20,489 nucleotides of DNA from a virus: positions 1-20,489 of the IMG/VR virus record IMGVR_UViG_3300014839_000053, one strand, 5' to 3'. A program made the position numbers and the translations under genes. Under the pieces are notes generated by a model, which was not told where the DNA came from, did not search any database, and saw only the letters and a list, made by a program, of their open reading frames with translations. This document shows, one piece after another, positions 7,936 to 14,664 of the stretch; position 1 is the first letter of the stretch; each line of letters opens with the position of its first letter.

Positions 7936-8313
7936 CTACATTCCCGGCGGTGCGCCTGCCGGCTTTCCGCCTGGTTTACTTTGCTGCATAATTTTTTTAT
8001 AATCATCCGGCAAGCCCGCCATTGCATCAGCGACCTGTGCCGGTACTATCTCCTCCGATTTGTTGCCGGAGAATTTCTTTGCAAGCGTAGCAAGGGCTTT
8101 TAATACTGCCTGACCTTCTTCGCTTTGAGAGCCGAAGGAAGAAAGGGATTGTTCGAGCATAGAGATAGCGACGTGGATATTAGACTTTGCTACCTCTGCG
8201 TCTCCCTTTGGTTCCTGCGGTTCTCCTTGAGGAGTAGCCTGCGGAGCTGGCATCGGAGGACTTCCCGCTCCTGGCACTGGTGTTGACGCCGGCATTGCAT
8301 CTTGATCTGGCAT
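7936..8313 (-). CDS. Pro/Gln/Ala-rich portal-proximal protein, 125 aa
   Basis: The first 40 residues are a flexible Pro/Ala/Gln linker (PASTPVPGAGSPPMPAPQ, then QGEPQEPKG), followed by a helical core (AKSNIHVAISMLEQSLSSFG, EEGQAVLKALATLAKKFSG, EEIVPAQVADAMAGLPDDYK) and a Gly/Pro tail (KPGGKPAGAPPGM). Small proteins of this type often follow the portal gene in short-tailed phages; it could be a scaffold or internal head protein. An AAAGGAG site precedes the ATG, and a strong RNA hairpin lies just upstream of that site. Function not established. Confidence 0.65.
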   Translation of the reverse strand: MPDQDAMPASTPVPGAGSPPMPAPQATPQGEPQEPKGDAEVAKSNIHVAISMLEQSLSSFGSQSEEGQAVLKALATLAKKFSGNKSEEIVPAQVADAMAGLPDDYKKIMQQSKPGGKPAGAPPGM

Positions 8314-8334
8314 GTCGGTTCTCCTTTCGTTAGT

Positions 8335-8374
8335 GGATGAGGGGCAGACGCGGCTTGTATCTGCCCCTTCATCC
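8335..8374 (-). other. Strong intercistronic RNA hairpin
   Basis: On the minus-strand transcript an 8-bp GC-rich stem (GGGGCAGA with TCTGCCCC, loop 11 bases) extends through one more A-T pair and, past a single bulged A, five further pairs (GGATG with CATCC), about 14 bp in all. It starts 8 bases after the stop of the 14-aa gene and ends just before the ribosome site of the next gene. There is no U-tract, so it is more likely an RNA-processing or mRNA-stabilising element than an intrinsic terminator. Confidence 0.65.
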
Positions 8375-8382
8375 GAAATTAC

Positions 8383-8427
8383 TTACCGTTTCTTGCTGCG
8401 CTTGCCGCCACGTTTCTTTCTCGCCAT
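8383..8427 (-). CDS. Tiny arginine/lysine-rich peptide, 14 aa
   Basis: Reads MARKKRGGKRSKKR and then TAA: 10 of 14 residues are Lys or Arg. The start has one of the best ribosome sites in the window, AGGAGGTGA eight bases before the ATG, in a gap between portal and the next head gene that otherwise has no function. A peptide this basic would bind nucleic acid or the acidic face of head proteins. Known phages do encode small basic head or DNA-packaging peptides, but I recognise no homologue. The strong ribosome site argues for real translation; chance cannot be ruled out at this length. Confidence 0.55.
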   Translation of the reverse strand: MARKKRGGKRSKKR

Positions 8428-8488
8428 GGATGTTGTCACCTCCTCTCGCTCTTGTAAGCCAGCTGTGTTCCCCGACCTACAATTATTA

Positions 8489-10195
8489 TCAGCCTTTGGC
8501 CGGTTTAGCGGTCATTTTCTTGAGCTTTTCGAGCATTTGAAGCATGTTTTGCTCGTTTATCTCGTTCACTATTCCGGCAATGGCATTCAGTTTGTTGTTT
8601 TCTTCCTCGCGTTTATGGAGTTTAGACTTCATATAAGCGCTGTTCTGGAACCTCATCATATCGATAAGGTCCTCTTTATCGATAGCCCCGGCCTTAAATG
8701 CCTGCTCCGCTTTGTCCATTTGCTGGTCTATGAATATCGGAGAGCTGGAATGGGAGTCAACTTTGACGGCAGATCGGCTTGAAAGCATCTTGGCGGTGAA
8801 TTTATACCCCTTTGGCTCGTCCAATTCGTAGTGGGTGGGGTCATATTTACGCATAAAGGCAAGTATCAAAGAGCCCACTTTTTCGACTGAATCTTCCAAA
8901 ATAGCGGCCTTTTTCTTCACTCTGGAGCTTCCAACCCTTACCAAAAGGTCTGCGTGTGAGGTCGCGCGAACTCCCTTCTCGCCTTTTCCCTGCATCAACT
9001 CCCTGATTCCCGATACTTCGTCGAACATTGTCTCTATCATTTTGAGCTCGGAAAAGAGGTCGCCGGCCTGCGCCTGGAATAAATTGAGGATATTGCCCGA
9101 AGGAATATCGGTTGCAATCCTGTCCCCAGGGTTTTCCAGCCATTTTTCTTCCACCACGCCTGACATTCCTATGCCGGCAAGAGGCGGGTCGGCTATTTTT
9201 GCCAGTACCCTGCGTATCTCCTGCACCCTTGTATTCATCCATTCCTGGAGCGGGATAAGGTGCATCAGCTCGGTCTTACCCCAAAAGTAATTCGCTATCA
9301 TGTTCGGGGTTATTTTGATCAGGGGGAGCTCGTTCGGGACAAAAGTGTTCTCCATAGCATCGAAGAACGTAACCTTGCTATCGGCCATGAGGACCATTCG
9401 ATAGTCTTGCGCGTCATCGTCATAGACCATAAGCTCATGGCAAACGAGCACTTTCTCGTTTATCTTTGGGTTCATGTCATACGTTGCGGTCACGTTTGAC
9501 ATTTGCCCCTGTACTCCGCCAGTTTGGGGATTGGTAGCGGTAACAATGAGCTTCGCTACCGGCAGCGGAAGGGTATCTCCGCCGGTCTCTACCTCGCTGA
9601 ATCCGCCCCCTATTGCGTTCATTATGCGTGTCTTTTCTTCCTCTCCGAACTTCTCTATCCTTCGTTTGAACTCAGACTCTCCCATGTAGAACTCATGGCA
9701 TACGCACTCTTGATTATCGAGCATAGGCACATCTTCACGAAGCACGCCGACAAGTTGAGGCTCGACAAGATAAGCCCCAAAACGCGCATTCTCATACGGG
9801 ACGAGCTTTATGAACATGGTCGAATATACCAGCGCCCAATTCAATGCTTCGTTAAAGAGAATGTCGAGATTGCTGTCATGCCAATTCTCTACCACTTTCG
9901 GAAGTATTACCTGGGCCTTGCGCTGTTCTGTGATGGGGTCCTGGCTATCTGAATCAACGGATGTTTCTATGACAAAAGCTGTGGTTTCGCCTGAAAAAAG
10001 GAATGAGGAGAGAAGGTCGATGTGGGCATAAAGTTTATTGTAATCAACCGCTTGAGGGAGTGATTGATTGCCATACAGGTAGTAGTTCTTGAGGACGGAA
10101 TAGAGGTTCTTGCGATCTTCTCGCGAAGCGAAACATCGCGTGATAAGGTCAACGTAAAATGCTTCTCTTTCGTTAGGCTCTTTGGGAATTTTCAC
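8489..10195 (-). CDS. Portal protein, 568 aa
   Basis: Forms the dodecameric ring at the packaging vertex through which the terminase pumps DNA. The N-terminus (REAFYVDLITRCFASREDRKNLYSVLKNYYLYG) and the central block (LPLIKITPNMIANYFWGKTELMHLIPLQEWMNTRVQEIRRVLAKIADPPLAG) are typical of podovirus-type portals, followed by the long helix region (FDEVSGIRELMQGKGEKGVRATSHADLLVRVGSSRVKKKAAILEDSVEKVGSLI). A C-terminal charged helix (KLHKREEENNKLNAIAGIVNEINEQNMLQMLEKLKKM) fits the barrel or crown. It overlaps the zinc-ribbon gene by 23 bases. Length and position downstream of the terminase agree with the call. Confidence 0.8.
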   Translation of the reverse strand: MKIPKEPNEREAFYVDLITRCFASREDRKNLYSVLKNYYLYGNQSLPQAVDYNKLYAHIDLLSSFLFSGETTAFVIETSVDSDSQDPITEQRKAQVILPKVVENWHDSNLDILFNEALNWALVYSTMFIKLVPYENARFGAYLVEPQLVGVLREDVPMLDNQECVCHEFYMGESEFKRRIEKFGEEEKTRIMNAIGGGFSEVETGGDTLPLPVAKLIVTATNPQTGGVQGQMSNVTATYDMNPKINEKVLVCHELMVYDDDAQDYRMVLMADSKVTFFDAMENTFVPNELPLIKITPNMIANYFWGKTELMHLIPLQEWMNTRVQEIRRVLAKIADPPLAGIGMSGVVEEKWLENPGDRIATDIPSGNILNLFQAQAGDLFSELKMIETMFDEVSGIRELMQGKGEKGVRATSHADLLVRVGSSRVKKKAAILEDSVEKVGSLILAFMRKYDPTHYELDEPKGYKFTAKMLSSRSAVKVDSHSSSPIFIDQQMDKAEQAFKAGAIDKEDLIDMMRFQNSAYMKSKLHKREEENNKLNAIAGIVNEINEQNMLQMLEKLKKMTAKPAKG

Positions 10196-10577
10196 TCTTT
10201 ATGTCCCGGGTGTCATATATTTTGGTGACCTTTCCTATCTGGCTAAGTACTTTCCGTGTCTCGTCAACCTTCACTCCGCCGAACATTGAAGGGTTGCTTG
10301 CGAGTACCTTGGCGAACTCTTTTTTATCGCCCCATAAACTTTTTGTGTCGCGTGTATGTTTTGTGTTCTCGTTATTAGAATAATCTTTAAGGCCGGTTGA
10401 CGCGACAAGAGCAGCAATGTTCCTGTCCTTGAATTTTGTCATATCGCCTTTGAGCTGGATTGGTGTTCTGAATTGTCTTTTGAGATTTGGTTCTGTGGCC
10501 CCGCATTTGGGGCATACTGGAAGGGTGTGTTCTACTTCTCCGCAACGGATACAAAGATATTCTTTCATTACCGGCAT
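10173..10577 (-). CDS. Zinc-ribbon protein upstream of portal, 134 aa
   Basis: The start is fixed by AGGAGG five bases before an ATG that begins MPVMKEYLCIRCG; a longer frame upstream lacks a site. Residues 9-25 hold two Cys pairs (C9, C12, C22, C25; CxxC-x9-CxxC), a rubredoxin-like zinc ribbon. The remainder is basic and polar (LKRQFRTPIQLKGDMTKFKDRNIAALVAS ... DTKSLWGDKKEFAKVLASNPSMFGGVKVDETRKVLSQIGK), suggesting a nucleic-acid or protein-binding tail. It is the first gene after the internal promoter and overlaps the portal start. A packaging or regulatory role is possible; the family is unknown. Confidence 0.75.
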   Translation of the reverse strand: MPVMKEYLCIRCGEVEHTLPVCPKCGATEPNLKRQFRTPIQLKGDMTKFKDRNIAALVASTGLKDYSNNENTKHTRDTKSLWGDKKEFAKVLASNPSMFGGVKVDETRKVLSQIGKVTKIYDTRDIKSENSQRA

Positions 10578-10615
10578 ATACGCCTCCTGTGGTAAAAGTG
10601 ACACACTAGTAGCGC

Positions 10616-10644
10616 ATATACCATAAGATTCGTGGTACAGTCAA
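10616..10644 (-). promoter_or_regulatory. Sigma-70-like promoter for the portal/head genes
   Basis: On the minus strand TTGACT (10639-10644) is separated by 17 bases from GTATAT (10616-10621; shifting by one gives TATATG with 18). The start would lie near 10609, about 30 bases before the ribosome site of the zinc-ribbon gene. It sits in the longest non-coding gap of the minus-strand block, directly after a seven-base T-run, which supports a transcription-unit boundary here. Confidence 0.5.
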
Positions 10645-10645
10645 T

Positions 10646-10668
10646 AAAAAAACGTGTACTATCTTTGT
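10646..10668 (-). terminator. Weak terminator-like element before the head promoter
   Basis: On the minus strand a short imperfect hairpin built on GTAC...GTAC is followed by ACG and seven consecutive T (10646-10652). The stem is only 4-5 bp with a bulge, so termination would be leaky at best. It directly follows the stop codon region of the 76-aa gene and precedes the -35 box of the promoter at 10616-10644. Confidence 0.25.
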
Positions 10669-10889
10669 ACGGAGATATACTTCTTGATGTTATTCAGGCT
10701 AGAGGGGCGCAGAAGTTCGCCCCTCACCATGAGGAAGGAACGCCCAAGGTCGAGTGTGATGAGCTTTCCGCAGACGGTAATATACTTCCCGACCTTGACT
10801 GCAGGCGGCACGCGAGCATCTTTCCATTTGAGGTATATCTGTCCTGACGTGGGGCAGTTCAGGAGCGTCTGCCCTTTGAGTATCGCCAT
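10659..10889 (-). CDS. Small beta-rich protein, possibly OB-fold-like, 76 aa
   Basis: From the ATG at 10889 it reads MAILKGQTLLNCPTSGQIYL and continues with alternating strands (VPPAVKVGKYITVCGKLITLDLGRSFLMVRGELLR). The spacing of hydrophobics and glycine turns is compatible with a small five-strand barrel, but this is only a pattern impression. I chose this ATG because AAGG lies about 8 bases upstream; an upstream TTG at 10937 would add 16 residues and overlap the previous gene by 8 bases. Function unknown; last gene before the terminator-like/promoter gap. Confidence 0.55.
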   Translation of the reverse strand: MAILKGQTLLNCPTSGQIYLKWKDARVPPAVKVGKYITVCGKLITLDLGRSFLMVRGELLRPSSLNNIKKYISVQR

Positions 10890-10929
10890 GACGTAACCTT
10901 GTACGATCAGTATGCTTGTTGCGTTCTTG

Positions 10930-11112
10930 TTAAGCAATTTTCAAAGCAATCGCTACGCGCTCGACTGTAAGCTCTCTCATTGCCGGCGTTTCGCCCCTGC
11001 GAAGCCGCAGCGCAATCTGGCGGTTAATCCCGAGCTTGTCGATCTCAACCCACTTCATAACTTTGATCTTCCTGCCGATCTTCCTGATGAGCCGTTCCAT
11101 TTCTCTCGTCAT
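10930..11112 (-). CDS. Small helix-turn-helix-like protein, 60 aa
   Basis: Residues 20-60 (KWVEIDKLGINRQIALRLRRGETPAMRELTVERVAIALKIA) show the hydrophobic spacing of a Cro/CI-type helix-turn-helix: 'lGinrqialRlrrGe', then 'vervaiAL'. The first 20 residues are very basic. It overlaps the preceding gene by 4 bases (ATGA), implying translational coupling. It could be a DNA-binding regulator of the head promoter about 300 bases downstream or a packaging-site binder. The domain call is tentative because the protein is short and the recognition helix is not sharply defined. Confidence 0.6.
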   Translation of the reverse strand: MTREMERLIRKIGRKIKVMKWVEIDKLGINRQIALRLRRGETPAMRELTVERVAIALKIA

Positions 11113-11468
11113 TGTGATATTTCTCCTTTCTTCTTGGTAAAGTCAAACAGATTCATAGGCGGTTGTCCTTGGGGCTGTTGTGGTACTAATTGGGCCGTTA
11201 CAAGGTTAGACGTTACGTTCACCCATTCAAGATAATAGCTGTTCCTCTCGGACAGTACGGCTATCATTCTATCTTCGGGCAATTCGCTAAAGTCTCCCAC
11301 CATCGTCCCGACCGTAACAAGGTTTATTCCTTGAGGGCCAGGAAGCGGCAAGTCTTTCATGCTGACGGCATCTTTAAGCCCCGTAACCTTTCCATCGGTG
11401 TACATAGGGAGCCCGGCGAATATACCGAACTTTGTAAATACCGCGATCTTGTTATTTTCTGGTATCAT
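11109..11468 (-). CDS. Unknown protein, 119 aa
   Basis: Begins MIPENNKIAVFTKFGIFAGLPMYTDGKV and has a beta-rich core (GINLVTVGTMVGDFSELPEDRMIAVLSERNSYYLEWVNVTSNLVTAQLV) ending in a flexible Gln/Pro tail (PQQPQGQPPMNLFDFTKKKGEISQ). It overlaps both neighbours by 4 bases (ATGA), so it is certainly a coding gene in a coupled run. The RNSYYLEWV segment resembles short beta-barrel proteins found near phage packaging genes, but no family is recognised. Confidence 0.75.
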   Translation of the reverse strand: MIPENNKIAVFTKFGIFAGLPMYTDGKVTGLKDAVSMKDLPLPGPQGINLVTVGTMVGDFSELPEDRMIAVLSERNSYYLEWVNVTSNLVTAQLVPQQPQGQPPMNLFDFTKKKGEISQ

Positions 11469-11824
11469 TTTTCCTCCTTTTTAATTTTTACAATTTTGTC
11501 GGCGGTGTTTTCTTCTTCGTACACTACTCCTAGATGTTCCATGAGAAGGTTGACTACCCTGCTTATCTCTACGCGCTTGCTAGGCGTAATATCAAGATAG
11601 TGCCGCGCACTTCTTAACGGATACATCTTTTCCGTATTGGCGGCAGTGTTTGCGATTGCTATTTCAAGGATTCTAACTTCATCTATCCGTCTTTCCTCCT
11701 CATGTCTTATTCTAAGATAAAGACCATCCTCGCAGATGTTCACATAGACAAACACGATGATGAACATGACTACAGTTACGACCCATCCGATGATAGAGCA
11801 TACTGTTAAGGTTTCTAGTGTCAT
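11465..11824 (-). CDS. Single-pass membrane protein with charged C-terminal domain, 119 aa
   Basis: Residues about 8-29 (VCSIIGWVVTVVMFIIVFVYVNI) form one clear transmembrane segment near the N-terminus. A charged helix (YLRIRHEEERRIDEVRILEIAIANTAANTEKM) and a Lys/Glu-rich end (EEENTADKIVKIKKEEK) follow. The layout would suit an inner-membrane lysis accessory such as a spanin subunit, or a membrane-anchored helper; there is no endolysin nearby to support lysis. Coupled by 4-base overlaps to both neighbours. Confidence 0.65.
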   Translation of the reverse strand: MTLETLTVCSIIGWVVTVVMFIIVFVYVNICEDGLYLRIRHEEERRIDEVRILEIAIANTAANTEKMYPLRSARHYLDITPSKRVEISRVVNLLMEHLGVVYEEENTADKIVKIKKEEK

Positions 11825-12357
11825 TTGAATTTCCTTTCCTGGATTTTTTTAAGAAGCTCGGGCCTATGGGTTGGAGTTTTCCTGGCCAGCTCTTTGACCC
11901 ATTGCTCGAATGGATAACAATCTCCAAACGTTCCGCGCCGTCTCTTGTACTCAGTTCCGAAAATATCCATGAGATAGCGTTTTGCAATATAGTCAAGTTT
12001 GCAGCAGATGAAGCCTGCCTCGTCCTTTGACATGTTGGACTTTTTGGGGATTGCATATTTTTTTCTCACTCCTTCGTGTTCAAGTATCTCGCACCATCGT
12101 ACAAGATTGTAATACCGTATCAGGTAGCGTTTGAAGTGTCCCGGCTTCCTTTTCGGCGGAGCCACTGCGGGCGCATGAGGCGAAATAGTTTTAAGTACCA
12201 TTGCCAGCCGTACTTGCGTTTGCTCCGATATGTCTCCGGATAGAGCTCTGGATATGGTTTCTCTCGACAGCGCTGCTTGTGCTGCAAGCGCAGATATCGA
12301 CCATAGCCCCACAAAGTGCAATCGTACCAGCGCATCAGTTATTTCCTTTTTTGTCAT
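11821..12357 (-). CDS. Helix-turn-helix protein, 178 aa, regulator or small-terminase candidate
   Basis: The N-terminal 60 residues (MTKKEITDALVRLHFVGLWS, then ISALAAQAALSRETISRALSGDIS and QTQVRLAMVLKTI) contain a typical lambda-repressor-type helix-turn-helix: 'lAaqaalSretiSraLsGd'. A Pro/Ala linker leads to a basic helical domain (KRYLIRYYNLVRWCEILEHEGVRKKY ... MSKDEAGFICCKLDYIAKRYLMDIFGTEYKRRRGTFGDCYPFEQWVKELARKT) that I do not recognise. It lies two genes after the large terminase and is transcribed with it. A small terminase (DNA-recognising) role or a transcription regulator are both open. Its ATG lies inside the end of the 53-aa membrane gene. Confidence 0.65.
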   Translation of the reverse strand: MTKKEITDALVRLHFVGLWSISALAAQAALSRETISRALSGDISEQTQVRLAMVLKTISPHAPAVAPPKRKPGHFKRYLIRYYNLVRWCEILEHEGVRKKYAIPKKSNMSKDEAGFICCKLDYIAKRYLMDIFGTEYKRRRGTFGDCYPFEQWVKELARKTPTHRPELLKKIQERKFK

Positions 12358-12496
12358 ATTCCCTCAATGCCTGGACTACCCGCTTCATCCGCATTGTCTG
12401 TTCCGATTCCCTTTTCCGGTGATTGAACTTTTCAATAACCCACACAGCGAAGCACGCGGAAGCTATGATAAGTATTATTACCCATGTATCAGCCAT
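12335..12496 (-). CDS. Small membrane protein, 53 aa
   Basis: Reads MADTWVIILIIASACFAVWV followed by a basic, charged tail (IEKFNHRKRESEQTMRMKRVVQALREYDKK). One hydrophobic segment spans residues 5-21. Its ribosome site AGGGGGTG lies upstream of the ATG, which starts two bases after the large terminase stop, and its last 23 bases overlap the next gene. Size and layout are like small phage inner-membrane proteins, including some holin-like ones, but with a single segment and no enzyme partner in view the role is unknown. Confidence 0.7.
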   Translation of the reverse strand: MADTWVIILIIASACFAVWVIEKFNHRKRESEQTMRMKRVVQALREYDKKGNN

Positions 12497-12498
12497 TT

Positions 12499-14259
12499 TT
12501 ATTTCACCCCCTGTTGTTTGAGAAAATTTAATACCAGCGATTGTATCCCGTTAGGATTGTTCTTTTCCTGTTTTGATACCGTCTCATACGTCTGTCCTGA
12601 TCTCATAAGTGCAGGCCATTTCCACCTGATATGGGCCAGCACCGCGAGCGCAACGCCTATAACCCTGTCGTCATTGGCCCCTCCTCTCCCTTCAAGCACG
12701 TTGCCGTCCCTTGCGAAGTACTTTGCTTCGCTGATCATATCTGCGGAGTTTATGATAAGCTCTCCGCGCTCCCACATGTCCTTCATTCTGTTAAGCATGT
12801 TCTCTTTTTGTTCGCCCGACGTTTTCGAGTGGTAGGCGAATGACGTGCCGATCGAGTCCTCGCGCGAGTAGAGGAACCATGACATGCAGGATAGCGCGTC
12901 CCATATTTTGCCTCCATCTGTTTTACTAATGTGCCTAAATGATTTTTTAATGTTGTTGAGTTCATTGAGCACAGAATAGCCAGGTCCCGTAAGCTCAACG
13001 TTAAGCATCGAGCCGCGATAAGCTCCGGCAAGGTGAAGAAGGACCCAAGCGAATTGATCTGTTCGAATGCCTGGAGCACAAAATTCTGCGACCTGCACAA
13101 GTCTGTTAGAATAGCACCTAAAGACTTCCGCAACTGATTTATCCGACTTATCATTAAGTCCATATGCAGGGTCTCCTCCGACGACATAGACACCTCCTTT
13201 TACCGGCTCTTCCCATATCTTCAACTCGGCATTTACCTTCGTTGTAGGATGAATCATGGTATCTTCGAAGTTCGACCCGAAGGTATATCTGGCGCTCCTG
13301 TACGTTTGCTTCAAGGCATGTTTAAACGCTTTCGTGAGGAGCGTCGAGTTAAAGAACTTGTACCCGCTTACGACGAACGCCATGTCCGCCGTCGGCGGAT
13401 GTTCCTGATACATATTGTTAAGATCGCCGTGTTTCTCTTCGTGCAGCATCCACCGCCACCATGCCATTTGTTCTCCGGTGATCTCATGGCCATGGACTGC
13501 CTTTACTTCCTTGACCCACTCTTTTTCCTCGCCGGACAGCTTGCCGTCCCAATACACGCGATAGATTTGAGTGTCCTTCGCAAATTGGTAAATTTCTTTA
13601 AGCCACCATCCGATGAATATAGCCTTTTGAGTGTGAGCTTTTTTAGCATCTTCCCACATATCGTAAAAGACTCCAAATCCACGAGCTGTGGACTCGAAGA
13701 TGTAAAGGCGATGCTCATAGATTTGCGCAAGCGAATCGACAAGGGATAGCAGTTCATCTTCATCTGCGTAGGAAGCGCATTCGGTTGAATGCAGATAATT
13801 AAGTCCTTTAGCCCTTCCAAGCTCTCCTCCTTCCCGTTTTTTCCTTGTGCCGGCAGTAAGGTACGTCAAGAGGGATTTGTTCTTGAATACCAGCATTTCC
13901 CTGTTATGCGACAGCACCGGGACCTTCATGTTCCTGGGCAGGGAATCAAGGTAGCCGTTCAGTATAGACCTGAAATACGTCTTGTTGGAGTCCGTATCGG
14001 TTATGAATGCGCCTTGTATGCCCGGATACTGAAACAGCCAGTATGGCACTATGGCCACACCAGCTGTTGTAATCCCTCCCTGCCTGCCTTTGAGCACTAC
14101 GAAATGATGTATCCCGTTCTCCAGCCCGCTCTCTATCTCCGTGGCGAAATGGCGCTGCGTGCCCCAAAACCTTAGAGGCACGCTGCCGTATTCCTTGCTC
14201 TGGATAACGAGCTTCGAGCAGAACTTTTCGTAGTTGGCGAATGGCCTTATGACTGCCAT
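12499..14259 (-). CDS. terL: Terminase large subunit, 586 aa
   Basis: The ATP-driven packaging motor and nuclease. A Walker A-like motif KGRQGGITT is at residues 57-65, a Walker B region with catalytic Glu ends at E160 (LNYLHSTE), and a motif-III-like ESTARG is at 189-194. The RNase H-type nuclease domain begins with VVGGDPAYG (359-367, key Asp363), continues through VELTGPG (421-427) and ends with the acidic pair at 530-531 (ANDDRVIGVALAV). The start MAVIRPFANYEKF is chosen because it has AGAAGGA upstream and overlaps the stop of the 52-aa gene (TAATG); a longer frame exists but lacks a site. Length is normal for the family. Confidence 0.9.
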   Translation of the reverse strand: MAVIRPFANYEKFCSKLVIQSKEYGSVPLRFWGTQRHFATEIESGLENGIHHFVVLKGRQGGITTAGVAIVPYWLFQYPGIQGAFITDTDSNKTYFRSILNGYLDSLPRNMKVPVLSHNREMLVFKNKSLLTYLTAGTRKKREGGELGRAKGLNYLHSTECASYADEDELLSLVDSLAQIYEHRLYIFESTARGFGVFYDMWEDAKKAHTQKAIFIGWWLKEIYQFAKDTQIYRVYWDGKLSGEEKEWVKEVKAVHGHEITGEQMAWWRWMLHEEKHGDLNNMYQEHPPTADMAFVVSGYKFFNSTLLTKAFKHALKQTYRSARYTFGSNFEDTMIHPTTKVNAELKIWEEPVKGGVYVVGGDPAYGLNDKSDKSVAEVFRCYSNRLVQVAEFCAPGIRTDQFAWVLLHLAGAYRGSMLNVELTGPGYSVLNELNNIKKSFRHISKTDGGKIWDALSCMSWFLYSREDSIGTSFAYHSKTSGEQKENMLNRMKDMWERGELIINSADMISEAKYFARDGNVLEGRGGANDDRVIGVALAVLAHIRWKWPALMRSGQTYETVSKQEKNNPNGIQSLVLNFLKQQGVK

Positions 14260-14417
14260 TACTTGATGTCCTTCTGCGAACATGCCTCTATGATCTTCCC
14301 TTCGACGGTCGCGGCCTGTTCGTCCAGCTTGGCAAGCTCGAGCTCCGCCATCATCTTCGCAAACATCCTCGCACACTCCAGACCTACCCGACCATCACTA
14401 TGAAAATTACTCGACAT
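14259..14417 (-). CDS. Small unknown protein coupled to terL, 52 aa
   Basis: Reads MSSNFHSDGRVGLECARMFA and continues KMMAELELAKLDEQAATVEGKIIEACSQKDIK, an amphipathic, mostly acidic helix that could be a coiled coil. GAGGT lies 6 bases before the ATG, the start overlaps the previous gene by 11 bases, and the TAA stop shares its last base with the terL ATG. These overlaps make it a confident gene despite its size. The position just before terL is where a small terminase would be, but 52 aa is well below the usual length and no DNA-binding motif is visible. Confidence 0.75.
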   Translation of the reverse strand: MSSNFHSDGRVGLECARMFAKMMAELELAKLDEQAATVEGKIIEACSQKDIK

Positions 14418-14610
14418 CTATTACCTCGTTCTTATCACAAAACCTGCTCCAATCCACATACCTCAAACACTTGCGATACTCCAATAACTGCTCGACTATA
14501 AGCTCCAATAACTCCTCACGGCCCATGTCCCGTATTAACCTGCCCTTGTACGTCGCAGTATCGCTTAACTGCTCGACTATAAGCTCTAAATCGCTTAACC
14601 GATTCTCCAT
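14407..14610 (-). CDS. First gene of the packaging operon, 67 aa, internal repeat
   Basis: Reads MENRLSDLELIVEQLSDTAT and onward; the octapeptide LELIVEQL occurs twice (about residues 8-15 and 35-42), matching a perfect 21-bp DNA repeat 81 bases apart. The helix is acidic with heptad-like leucines, probably a self-associating coiled coil. There is no clear ribosome site before this ATG, and the promoter at 14621-14649 would place the transcript start only a few bases upstream, so translation may be leaderless. A GTG at 14664 would add 18 residues but would lie upstream of that promoter start. Confidence 0.6.
   Translation of the reverse strand: MENRLSDLELIVEQLSDTATYKGRLIRDMGREELLELIVEQLLEYRKCLRYVDWSRFCDKNEVIDVE
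14485..14505 (-). repeat. Direct repeat, copy 1 (21 bp)
   Basis: A perfect 21-base copy of the segment at 14566-14586, inside the 67-aa gene and offset by exactly 27 codons, so that both encode LELIVEQ(L). Recent internal duplication is the simplest explanation. Confidence 0.85.
14566..14586 (-). repeat. Direct repeat, copy 2 (21 bp)
   Basis: Second perfect copy of the repeat at 14485-14505. Near it, a 9-base motif (TCGCTTAAC on the plus strand) is also duplicated at 14561 and 14591, so the region may have grown by short tandem events. Confidence 0.85.
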
Positions 14611-14620
14611 ATTGATGGCA

Positions 14621-14649
14621 ATCGTACCAAAGAATGTACGCTCTGTCAA
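14621..14649 (-). promoter_or_regulatory. Strong sigma-70-like promoter for the terminase operon
   Basis: On the minus strand a perfect -35 TTGACA (14644-14649) is followed after 17 bases by TACGAT (14621-14626), which is preceded by TG one base upstream (extended -10, TGGTACGAT). The start of transcription is expected near 14613-14615. A second copy of TGGTACGAT lies at 14655-14663 without a matching -35 box, possibly a tandem promoter. Confidence 0.65.
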
Positions 14650-14664
14650 GCAAAATCGTACCAC

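Noticed and set aside
13249-13749. Long plus-strand frame antisense to terL
   Set aside because: The opposite strand carries an intact terminase with all motifs; this frame has no ribosome site and low-complexity shadow content.
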